NCBI GenBank assembly: GCA_030220185.1
Contig: JASPKZ010007247.1
Location: 1,410,317-1,474,316 of the forward strand
Origin: Diploptera punctata
Taxonomy: Eukaryota; Arthropoda; Insecta; Blattodea; Blaberidae
DNA length: 64,000 nucleotides
Direction: 5' to 3'
In this document: positions 20,813-31,102 of the stretch, piece after piece
Numbering within the stretch: position 1 is the first letter of the stretch
Layout: each line of letters begins with the position of its first letter
Made by a program: the position numbers and the translations under genes
The notes under the pieces: model-generated
What the model was told of the DNA's origin: nothing
The model's database searches: none
Seen by the model: only the letters and a program-made list of their open reading frames with translations

Positions 20813-20941
20813 TAATTAAAACATTTTGTCTGTTCATTCTTACCTCTTAGAGTTGTTTTTGTCGAACATGTTTCAGATCTTCTTAGCTCCGTCGTCAGCG
20901 ATTACAGACTCTTAATGTTACTTCCTATTGTATTTTAAAAT
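20813..20941. mobile_element. PLE-C short insertion
   Basis: TSD AAGTCCTGGAGA at 20801-20812 and 20942-20953. The left end is short and antisense (TAATTAAAACATTTTGTCTG). The right end is a bare long tail (CTTAATGTTACTTCCTATTG). The body keeps one hammerhead-like core. Confidence 0.87.
20861..20900 (-). ncRNA. Hammerhead-like core (PLE-C)
   Basis: Minus strand: CTGACGA, extra C, stem GGAGCT/AGATCT (one mismatch), GAAAC, palindromic ACATGT, then TCGAC. The element at 43284 shows the same core with CTGACGATGGGG. Confidence 0.5.
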
Positions 20942-21317
20942 AAGTCCTGGAGAATTGCATCGCTTCATACAAACTGCTTCTAGCAGGGACAGTTATGATC
21001 TAGTGGTCACGTGTTCGAACCTGCTGTAATGTTTTTTTTTTTTCGTCCTTATTTTAATTAATTTTGTTTGTTTTCCTTTATTTGTTTTGCTTTGTTTTAT
21101 TTATTTACACAACATTATTTTCCCTTGCATGACACACAATGAGATAGAATGGGTTTTAGTTTCTCAAATAGTTGTGCACTTGTGAACCAAGTAGCTAACC
21201 TCTGATCATGCGCAATGGCTTCATTCTGGGACTTAAAAATTATCTGTATGCCATCAATTTTTTCAAAGGCTGTACACAACTAAACTATTGTAATCAATGG
21301 TAAAGAGAAAAATTTAT

Positions 21318-21608
21318 ATTTAAATTAATATTGGGAAGTAAACATTATGAGGTTATATCATTAATAGTGAGTGGAGAAAATATTTTTAACGACTCACCTC
21401 ATATAATTTCAAATTTCTTTGATACCGGCGGTTTCAGACAATATCTTGTCTCTCTTCAGTCATGGATTCCACTGATGAAATTCCACAGAATTTTATCAGT
21501 GGAAGCCATGACTGAAAGGGACAACATATTGTCTGAAACTGCCGGTATCAAAGAAATTTGAAATTATATGAGGTGAGTTGTTAAAAATATGTTCTCCACT
21601 CACTATTA
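21318..21608. mobile_element. PLE-B inverted pair inside a tRNA-like unit
   Basis: TSD AGAAAAATTTAT (21306-21317) / AGAAAAATGTAT (21609-21620). The left end is long (ATTTAAATTAATATTGGG). The right is short (TTCTCCACTCACTATTA). The target is the AGAGAAAAAT trailer of a type 2 tRNA-like element. Arms carry a hammerhead-like GAAACTGCCGGTATC end with the core decayed (CTGAAAGG). Confidence 0.88.
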
Positions 21609-21618
21609 AGAAAAATGT

Positions 21619-21691
21619 ATACCTGAACTGGGAATCAAATCCCAAACCTTCAGCTTTAAGTGCTGATGGCCAGATCACTGAGCCATTCAGA
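21619..21691 (-). tRNA. tRNA-like sequence, type 2 (decayed)
   Basis: Minus strand: TCTGAATGGCTCAGTGATC (A-box), then GCACTTAAAGCTGAAG in place of the anticodon arm, then GGTTTGGGATTTGATTCCC (B-box region). The conserved type 2 leader follows leftward on the minus strand to about 21860. Confidence 0.45.
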
Positions 21692-22072
21692 CTTCCTTCC
21701 CATTCAAGCACAGATTCTCCCTTTACCTTAATCTCTTGATCCCACATCCAATGCAATGAATCATCATTCACAATTACATATTGAATGGCTCTATAGGACT
21801 CCATACAGCTATAGCTTCAAAGTTTTTCTCTTTACTACTGATTACAATAGTTTAGTTGAACAATAGAATATATTAAAATCTAAAATGTTCATTGTTAATG
21901 CATATAAAATACCATTTTCTCTCCATTATCATCCTCTAAGCTCATATCACATTCAACAGATATTTGTTCTTCTTTAATAGTTATCAATTCCTATAACACA
22001 CAATACAATACAATACACTGTTAATAATTATATTATAAATACAACAGGGCTTAATTGCAGGTATAATAAAAA

Positions 22073-22429
22073 ATGGATAAAAAAGATGGAAGCAGAGGCG
22101 ATATATACTTATGTTTTATACCGGAAGATAGGGAGAAAATAATCACTTTTAAAAATACTAATTATTTTAGACTCAAGTTCATACAAGGGCTGTTAGGAAG
22201 TAAAAAACGAGTAAAAATGCATGATATCCGGGACTTATTGTTGGAATCGGTCACAACAACAACAGGATGTAGGCCAAAAATGTCAACATGGTTTGATGGA
22301 AAAAACAGAGATTTCCATTTTGACCTAACGAAAGTTTTGAACTACATCAGGGTGATGAAAGGTATAGGGGCGTCTAGAAGTGAAAAAAGCGAAGGATTTG
22401 GATGTAAAATCCCACATGGAAAGAGTTAG
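22073..22429 (+). CDS. Unrecognised 118-codon ORF
   Basis: An ATG-initiated frame with a charged, Lys/Arg/Asp-rich product. I see no signal peptide, membrane segment or known motif. It contains an FDGKNRDFHFDLTKVLNYIR stretch with plausible amphipathic helix character. It is less AT-rich than its surroundings, which hints at past coding use. Downstream (22610-22740) are three imperfect copies of AGTTGAATAAATTAAGA. It could be a retroelement remnant or a chance frame. Confidence 0.2.
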   Translation: MDKKDGSRGDIYLCFIPEDREKIITFKNTNYFRLKFIQGLLGSKKRVKMHDIRDLLLESVTTTTGCRPKMSTWFDGKNRDFHFDLTKVLNYIRVMKGIGASRSEKSEGFGCKIPHGKS

Positions 22430-23540
22430 TTCTTTCCACCCGAGATTTTCCCCTGCAAACATCAAAGGCAGATCGGTAAAATAAATACTCGCGATTTGTA
22501 GACGAAAAGTCAGACAGAAGGCAGCTTTGGAAACGATCTAGGACGGACATGATTTCGAATCTCGGAGTGTGTAAATATAGATGCAGTTTTCATTAAAGTT
22601 CCAGGTTGAATAATTCACTTTAATAGAGTTGAATAAATTAAGACTTTAACAATATATATTTTGAATACATCAAGTTGAATAAATTAAGATTTTAATAATA
22701 TTTAGTTAGAAAACATTAAGTTGAATAAATTAGGATTTTATCTATAACATAGAGTTTAAAGAAAGAAGTAATTTGACATCAACCTTTTCTAAGACAATAT
22801 ACATTAAAATATTCTGAGTTCTCTCATGTTAGCATATTAGTGCATGTAAATTAACGTCATAAATTAAAGTTTTGTTATTTGTGTTTTGGTGTAAAATTAC
22901 GTGTATTTTACTAAAGGGTTTATTTAATTCAGTGTTATATATATATATGTTTAATAAAAGTTGTGGTTACGCTGGTTTTGTGTGTGGAATTTATAACAGA
23001 ACGGACATTCCGATCTATATTTAGCAGATGACCTTGACTTCCCCTCACTCTTGATGACGAATAAACGGCTTCTACAGCTTGAGTAAAGAAGCTTAGTTAA
23101 ATATATGCATAGGAAATATTGACTTCATGCCCTTTTTGCTACCTTATAATCTGTTTTATCCAGATTGTAATAAATTATGAAAAAAATTATCAATTATTTA
23201 TGTAAAAAAATTCATATTTGTGGTACATGTATTCCTTTTACCAAAATGGTGGTAAAAAGTTTGAATACTACTAAATGTTGCAAAAAAATATGCAATGTTT
23301 CAAAATAGTATTGTTTCAAAACCAAATTTAACTGGTTAGCTAAACAATGAATAAAATTGCTTGTGGCAACTTACCCTTAAATATTTTTTGCAGTCCATTT
23401 CAACATCCTAATATTGGACAGGTGTGATCAAGTACTGGAAGACTAATTTGCTATCATTTAATGATATCGTCTAACAAATTAAGAAGTGTTTCTGCAGATC
23501 TATCCACACTTCTTACATTATAAAAACATAAACATTTAAC
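22430..23540. other. No recognisable gene
   Basis: AT-rich stretch with the short AGTTGAATAAATTA repeats near 22610-22740. No other feature supported. Confidence 0.4.
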
Positions 23541-23542
23541 TT

Positions 23543-23745
23543 TTATAGGAATTAATCACTATGAGGTTTAATTTGTGGTGAAATTAAATGTTTCTTACCT
23601 CTCCTCATCTAAATCTTCTATGTAGATCGCGATTTCGAGACCATAACAGTCTTATCTTCAGTACTTCTTTGGCGACTGATGTTATGTTGATCGGAAGAAA
23701 CTCTTCTTCTTCCCTCTGTTGGTGGTCCACCAACATGTTATATCA
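23543..23745 (-). mobile_element. PLE-I 3' end, single antisense copy
   Basis: A long-tail start (ATTTAACTTTTATAGGAATT), CACTATGAGG, then ACCTCTCCTCATC. Hammerhead-like core on the minus strand: CTGAAGA, extra T, GAC/GTC stem, GAAAT, palindromic ATCGCGAT with ATC site. No clear right arm or TSD. Confidence 0.6.
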
Positions 23746-24519
23746 TTAATTGAAATCATAAACACTGTCACTTCAAAATCAGACACTTCAGACATGTGCC
23801 CCTCAGATGACTGATGAATTGAAACTAATGAAAGAGTCAAAACTTTCAAGGAAAACTTAAACCTTAACCAATTGTATTGTGTATCAGTGGAAGGTAATCC
23901 ATGTCATAGACCTAATTTTCCATCTCTATCAATATGAAAGGAAAATTTTTTTTTTGCTAGTGAAGAGATGTTCACTTTCAGAATAAAGATCGAGGGATAC
24001 ATGACATCACATAACAGTAGCAATGACATATTTTCTTCAAGTTATAGGAACATAGGCAGTCTCTTTCTTAACTATCATATTCAATATCCTATTGTTTAAT
24101 CTTGCATTGCCGAAAATGAGGTAATCTATGAAAGCCATTCACTCTCACTGCCATTGACACTCATAGGTAGAAAGAAGTTGAAAGAATTTGGAAAAAGGCA
24201 CAGTAATTATAAAGATAAAAAAATATTTTAGTCTAAAAATTAGGAGAAAAATTTTGATGATAGATGCAAGCATTCTGAAACATGTTCTCAAGAATTATCC
24301 AAAAATTATGAAGTAAGATCTTTTAATGACTAAAAAATTTAATTAAATTCATACCTGAGATTCAGTATTCATTATTTTGGGAATATATGTGTCCTCATGT
24401 ATATATTCCCTTGCAATATTGACAGTCTTTTTTCGTGCCTTATCAGTCATTTTACCTAGAAATTAAAAAAAAAAAAAGGTAACATTCATCAATGTAATTG
24501 TTTAGGAAACAGTCACCAA

Positions 24520-24960
24520 CCAAAATAATCATCATCATCATCCATGCAAGAATTAGGCCATATGGTCTGTTAAGGTCTCAAAGAGGAATTTTCCACCCAG
24601 CGCTTTTTTGGACATCCCAGCGATCTTTTGCCTTGGGGGCAGTAACGAAGCATGGCTTTTGGAATTCTATGAGATGGCATTCATTGAAGATGGGCTTTCC
24701 AGATGTTCTCGTAGTTTTGTGTATGGTGGAGAATGTGTTCTACATCCAACTCTTCCATAATTTCCTCATTTTTTTATGGTCCCACTTTATATAGCATACT
24801 GTACGGCGCATAAATCTCATCTCATTTGCTGTTATTCAGCTTTTATCTCTTCTTCGTATTGTCCATGCTTCACCAACCAAAGTATTAATTTTTAAATCCT
24901 ATAGGTTTTGAGAAGCCCTCTCTCATTTTTGACAAATACTTTATATCTTGCTCTCTAGTG
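24520..24960 (-). pseudogene. LINE 3' end with CAT/ATG tail
   Basis: The minus strand encodes pieces of the RT C-terminal region (ITANEMRFMRRTVCYIKWDH, then KAKDRWDVQKSA) with stops. It ends in a run of ATG codons (the CATCAT tail at 24528-24545). Same class as the fragments at 46990 and 50100. Confidence 0.65.
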
Positions 24961-25254
24961 TTTTTCAATACAAAATATTTATTTGCAACAGATCTACATC
25001 TTAATTTTGAAATCTGAAAATATGATTTACTAATTTCACACTCATGGATTGTCTTCTAATCCAGGCATGTTTTTAAGTGCCCACTAGCTGTGCAAAGACA
25101 CCCCGTCCTTCCTTATTCAATCCCACCCCTCCTATTTAACCTTACATCGGATGACAACTTGTCAGTTGGGTTGTTTTATTAGGAGTGTATCTGTATACAT
25201 GTAGGATGGGGGACTGCCTTATTACACCTAGTGAGCCCTATTCTAATGTAACAA

Positions 25255-25690
25255 GGTAACTGTCAACTATTGCATGCCAAAACTTACCTTGAAATTTCTT
25301 CCAGAGAAGCACTGTGATGTACAAAGGCCATGTCCAAAAAAATATCTGTCGTTTTTAACTGCAAGATACTAAAATCAAGCTCCAAATCTCTCATTTAAAC
25401 TGTAGGGAAGTAATACAACTCCTGTATTGGCAGACTGGAAAACCCTCACTACCCACCGTCTGCACTGCGTCCTGCCTCACTCCACTCTGTGCTTAACTTA
25501 TGCAGGGATATACACCTGCTTCATATAGTGGGCCACCAACGCTGGATTCTGGCATTGATTTCTGTGCCTTGCACTTTAAAATGGCAGATAATTTTTTGGA
25601 CATGGCCTTGGTACATAACAACACTTCTCTGGATGAAATGTCAAGGTAGGTTTCAGCATGCAATGGTTGACATTTCCCTTGTAAGATAAA
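25255..25690. repeat. Inverted repeat family P
   Basis: The left arm (about 25262-25375, with CATGCCAAAACTTACCTTG and CCATGTCCAAAAAAATATCT) returns complemented at 25563-25678 (TTTTTTGGACATGG, CAATGGTTGACAT). The left arm and downstream block recur at 62740-63190. Identity unknown. The open frames here are antisense shadows of each other. Confidence 0.55.
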
Positions 25691-25769
25691 GCATTCCTCC
25701 TGAATATCTTGCTCTTTGAGATGGGAGGAGGTCTTCCATGGTTTGGAATTTAGGTTAAATTTCATTTAA

Positions 25770-26770
25770 GAACTCTCTGGTGCTTCTTTATCATTTATCA
25801 TTAATCATATCTAAGGGGTAACATAACTCTGAAATTCAACGTTGTGTATACCCAATCATGTATTGTTAGATGGCTACCTCGTTCAACATATTTTAGTTTC
25901 ACCTAGTCTTTACACATATGTTGCAGGTTTGTTGAACAGTTAAGAAAGGAGGGTGGAGAGGCCAACCCCCCCCCTTTTTAAAGTTTTCTAAACACGTACT
26001 AACCAAATTTTAAACATGTACTATACACTATGTTGAATATGTAGCTCAAACGAATTTCACGTCTTATGTATAAGAATAAATATTTGAGTTTTACTTTACA
26101 TTCTCCACATGAATATGGTGAAATATTAAGCAACATTTTCAGGCATATGTCTAAACAGGCCCATTGTTTATAATAGGATAATTGGACATATCATAACAAT
26201 TATTTATTAATTTTTAGTAATTACTTAATGAAATTAATAAAATATGTTAAATAAATATATATAATTAAATTAAATAAAAGTATGATAAATTCTAAATGGT
26301 GGAGAAGATCCAATTCTCTATCAATATTTATTATCATTTTTTTGGATACCAGAACTAAACTTAAAAGCTAAAGATATAATTCACTCTTATCTTAGATTAG
26401 TCGGTGAATTCTTAGTAATAACCAAAGTTAGGCATTGGTTTCAGATTAAAAAAAAAACTTAAGACCACAATTCAAACTATGTAGATTCCTCTAAAAATTA
26501 GTAGGAAAAATTTTAGCAAATGATTCTCACCAATCCAATGAATTCTTCTAGTTTTACAGAATCACAGTGTACATGCATGAAAGCATCATGTAACATCCAC
26601 AAGGTGGCAGGATATATATATATATATGAAATGGGTATTACCAACTTTTGTTGAATTCCCAAATGTTTATAAGAAATGGATTCCTAATCTAATAAAATAA
26701 GTTATATGCATATTATTTAATAAATTATAAACTAATATTGTGTACACTAACTTGTCCCATAGGAACCTAA
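25770..26770. other. No recognisable gene
   Basis: AT-rich, with a (TA)n patch near 26613-26627. Nothing else supported. Confidence 0.4.
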
Positions 26771-26783
26771 CAAAATGAAGTTA

Positions 26784-27076
26784 AGAATTAAATGTTTTTA
26801 TTACCTCACCTCATATCCTTTTTCTTCTAGACTGCAGTTTCGGAGCGTATCTCCATCATCAGTAGCCTCTGGTCTACCGGTGTTATGTTGTTTCTTGGCA
26901 GTTTTCTTCTTCTGCCAAGAAATGACATAACACCGGTCGACCAGAGGCTACTGATGATGGAGATAAGCTCTGAAACTGCAATCTAGAAGAAACAGGATAT
27001 GAGGAGAGGTAATAAAAACATTAATTTAATTCTTAAATTAAACCTCATAGTGTTTTTTCCCTGTGAAAATTAAATA
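26784..27076. mobile_element. PLE-A inverted pair
   Basis: TSD AAAATGAAGTTA at 26772-26783 and 27077-27088. The left end is short (AGAATTAAATG) and the right is long (CATAGTGTTTTTTCCCTGTG). The centre holds complementary AAACGACATAACACCGG-type blocks, and no full coding region remains. Confidence 0.9.
26948..26990 (+). ncRNA. Hammerhead-like core (PLE-A, right arm)
   Basis: CTGATGA, extra T, GGAG/CTCT stem, GAAAC, TGCA, then ATC instead of GTC, TAG. Core residues are kept. A G-to-A change in stem III and a weakened stem II suggest decay. Confidence 0.5.
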
Positions 27077-27088
27077 AAAATGAAGTTA

Positions 27089-29640
27089 ACTTCTTGAAAT
27101 ATGGTTTGGAATTAATTGTGAATGTTGGCAACACTGATTTCACTACCATCTAGTGGAAGTTACATTAAACATTTGTGAATCTTGCGCAAACGCACTGCAG
27201 TTCTGTAGAACTTCATTGATAGATACATAGCACAATATTTTGTAAATAAATAGGCCTATTTAATAATTGTAAAATATGTTTCAGAATTGTTGTAAAATAT
27301 TTAAAATAGTATGAAATGTTATCACAAATGGTAAAAGTGTGTGGTGCAATATTGGCATAAGAATGTTGTATCATAGAGAATCACTTTCTAAATATGAGCT
27401 ATTACTAGAATCTGGGCTTTGGCAGAATGCCTTTTTAAATATGTTAGATCTATCTCCTTAAATTAAAATGTGAATCTATATCAATTATGTTTTAGTGAAT
27501 GAAATGACAAAGTTTTATGTTCCTTTTTTTTTTTGTCTTTTTTAAATATTTTATTGTTTTTTATAACCTGTGATTTAAAAAGAAATAATTTGATTTAGAT
27601 AACAAGTAAATCAATAATTCAAATCATGGTCAATCCTGGAGTCGGTTTATTTTCGAACCTCTCCAACAATTCAAATATTTTTGTTACACTTATTCTTATG
27701 TTCACTTTAAACCATTTCCATAATATGAACCTTTCTCGTCACTCAGATAATTTTTTTGATTATTCTTTTTGTGGAATACTTTCTATTCTACTTATTTTTT
27801 TAATTCCTAGAATGTTTTACAGTAATTTAAATAAAATATAGCATACTATTTGTCTTGGCATTCAGCTTTTATATCATAGTATATATTGTCTCTGTTCATA
27901 ACTTGGTGCACCCACAACACTTATTACATTATTTTCACCCCATACTTCTATTGTTACTCATCTTAGGAGGTATTATTTGGGAATAGAATAATACCACGAT
28001 GGTTATATTGGTATTACACAGCACAAAGAAAAAAATGACTGCATCTGTGATTTAATTGAATCACTTTAAGTGGTTAAATCAAGTGGCTTAATATTACATT
28101 GAAGCACTTTTATGGTATTTTATTGAAATTAATGTAATTTAACATATGATATTGGTTAAAATTATATTGATTTAAATACTTAAAAGTTAAATTGAGTACT
28201 GTAAACTGATGAAATGGTATCATTTAGATCACTTGATTACAAAATATGTACCGGTATTTCAATAATAGTAGAATAATATCCTGAATACAAGGCAAATAAT
28301 AAGAATGTCCCTATATTAAATTGATTTACTATATATAGCCTATGCTTTATATTAAATTACTGACTAGAGATATAGAATCATTAAAAGGAATAAATATGAA
28401 ACGTTTAAAGATCTATTAGTAACTGCCATACATAAAGTAGGCTAACCTGTAAGCCAAAAAATATATTTAAAAAAATTGCAGTACATTACCAATCACAAAC
28501 CTGACAATCTTTACAATTATTACAGATAAAAATAATCCAATAATTGTGTTAGAAGGTAATTCCATAAACAGACTCCTCGGAACTTGTATTATATAAATTT
28601 AAAGCAATGACAAAAATCTAGACACTTTCATAGGACGCGGCCAATAATAACCACAGATAACAGTTTATACAGTGGGCAGGCTACAACGATTATAGAGAAC
28701 CGATCATATGCTTAGAGAAAGAAAACTGCTCACAAAGTGCAGGTCATAAGAATGTGCAGATGGGTTGTATCAGAGATAACCCACTATAGGGTTGTATGAC
28801 ATTTCGAGAGTATAGGGTAATGAAGACTGTTAGCAGAATAAGAAAATCTTATAATAAAGTCAGTAGTATTAAAGACATTTGATAAGCCTTTTTCAAAATT
28901 GAACATGTCCAAAATTTAAAAACTTTAATTATTTATTGACTCTGGTATATTTCTCAGATGTCAATTTAGTTTTAACAAACATGAATATATCCCATTGAAA
29001 TCAATGTATGAATGTTATTGTTTACACTAAAAAAAATGGATATATGATTTTTTCTTTCTCATGAAAATTTTAATGAACAGACAAGTTAAATTTTGAAAAA
29101 ATCAGAATAATGCAAGGAACTTGATTATAAGCAGGGCTCGGAAGTTGCATACCTATAAAAGGCCTTTAAAAAGACTTAAATATAACCTACAAAAGACCTA
29201 AAAACTGGGAAAAATACATAAAAAGTGTTGCTAACGAGTGGATAAAAGCAATCTCGCCTTCACCCTCTGCTCAGGTAATTGTCACAAAGTGGCAACTTCT
29301 TAGAAAATTTGAAATCGAAATACAATAATTCAGGCGGTCAGTAGGCTGGTGGTTAAACAATTGGGGTATTTATGAAAGTTCAATAGTTTCTCGCGGAACA
29401 AAAGTGTTTGTAAGGTGAAAAGTCTTTGCAAAGTAAAACTAGATAGTGTTTTAAAATAAGTTGGACTTGAGACTAGACTCTGCGGATTCTCGAATTATGC
29501 AAATGGTACAAATGTAGTCAAACGAAGGTAAATTTGTAAAAAAAAAGTCGTTAAGACCTCTAAAAAAAGGACCAATTAGCGAAAAAAACACTGAAAAAGG
29601 ACAAATAAAAACCACCATTTTCTGGCCTACAATGACCCAA
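27089..29640. other. No recognisable gene in 2.5 kb
   Basis: AT-rich, with no tRNA-like, PLE or LINE match that I can see. The frame at 27626-27841 is short and low-complexity. A (TA)n patch lies at 29646-29664. Confidence 0.4.
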
Positions 29641-30009
29641 AATGTATATATATATATATATATAAATATAATGTTGGGCCTCGTCTTCATACATAAAATA
29701 AAAGAAAAGGATTTTTCCTCAACTTCCGAACCCTAGTTATAAGATACGATAGAATCAAAAATGATTATTGTATATTCGAGAATAATGTGAAATTCAACCA
29801 ATTAATTAAATGGTATCAAGAAGGAAACAGGAATGGAATAAATATGTCTCACAATGAGTGACTGATGAAAGGTTATCAACAGTTGTATAAGGTAATATTC
29901 CATTGACAGTATATCTCCGGGAAGACCACGACAAAGATATAAAAAATCGTTTCCCAACAGGCTAGGCTTGTAAACATGTTTCACCTTTTTCTAATATACC
30001 CATTTGTGT

Positions 30010-30840
30010 ACATATAAAAACTGACATGCAATACTTTGGCATAACATTACAGACCGGTAGAACTACTTTCACAAAGCATGTGGAAGGTAGAGTGATAGCA
30101 GCAACAAATGATATGAATGATATTCAGTTCCTATGAAAACTATTTGTGAATTCTGTTATAAAGATCTTCGATAATCCAGATCGTGAGCTATAGTTTTGAA
30201 CTCATATAGCCTCATCTCATCAAGGACATAGAGAGAAGATCAAGTCAGCCTACCTAAAGACAATACCGTATGTATCCACATTTACCCCGTCCCGACTGGC
30301 ATATGAACTCTCAATAGATACCTTCTTCATAGAAAATTGAGATCATGAGCTATGGTTTGGAACTCATATGGCCTCATCTAATCAAGAACGACCTCAAGAA
30401 CATAGAGAGAAAGTCAAGTCAGCCTACCTAAAGACAATACTGTGTGTATCCAAATTTACCCCTTCCCGACTGGCATATGAACTCTCAGTAGATACCATCT
30501 TCATGGAAGAGCTACAAATGGAGATACTCTTGCGTACATCGCAGCCTACCAAGACTTCATAGCAGAACTCCGAGCTAAGAGAAATAAATCTGGATGGAAT
30601 TTTATGTAACTGAAGCAGTACTATCAGCAGATTGGATGGATGTAGTCTATGAACTACGTCATACGATGACGAGTTTCGCCGTGCATGGTTTTCACTTTCG
30701 TGTGTGCACTGATAAAACTTTTACATCCCAAGCGGACGATGTAAGTGTGTTTTGTGCGAAGAACAATGCGATGGGTATCAAGCGATCAGGTGCAGCGATA
30801 AATCCATTAAGATCAGGTGCAAGAAAATAATTATCTCCCT
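30010..30840 (+). pseudogene. LINE 3' end (RT C-terminal, Cys-rich end), rearranged
   Basis: Frames give MQYFGITLQTGRTTFTKHVE near 30030. They then give KSAYLKT...FTPSRLAYELS twice (about 30235-30335 and 30410-30510), so an internal segment is duplicated. Next comes FYVTEAVLSADWMDVVYELR (30594 on) and, in another frame, CKCVLCEEQCDGYQAIRC. This is the same LINE family end as at 60250-60800. Multiple shifts make it non-functional. It lies just upstream of the dehydrogenase start. Confidence 0.75.
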
Positions 30841-31102
30841 AACGCAACTATGTAGACTAAGAAAATACACATTGTGCGCAACTAATATATTATTATTGAT
30901 ATGTGACTTCTGAATTTAGTTATATCAACACCTTGCTACAAAGTTCAGAGATTTCACACCCTATTTCTGTAGTTCCATAAAAGCGCGTAGATGTCAGAGC
31001 AATAGATTTTCTGTTTCTGTAGTTGTCAAAGGGTAAAGATATGGAAATAGAAAGTATATTATGAATTTTTAATACACTTCATCACATAAAAATAAAATAG
31101 AA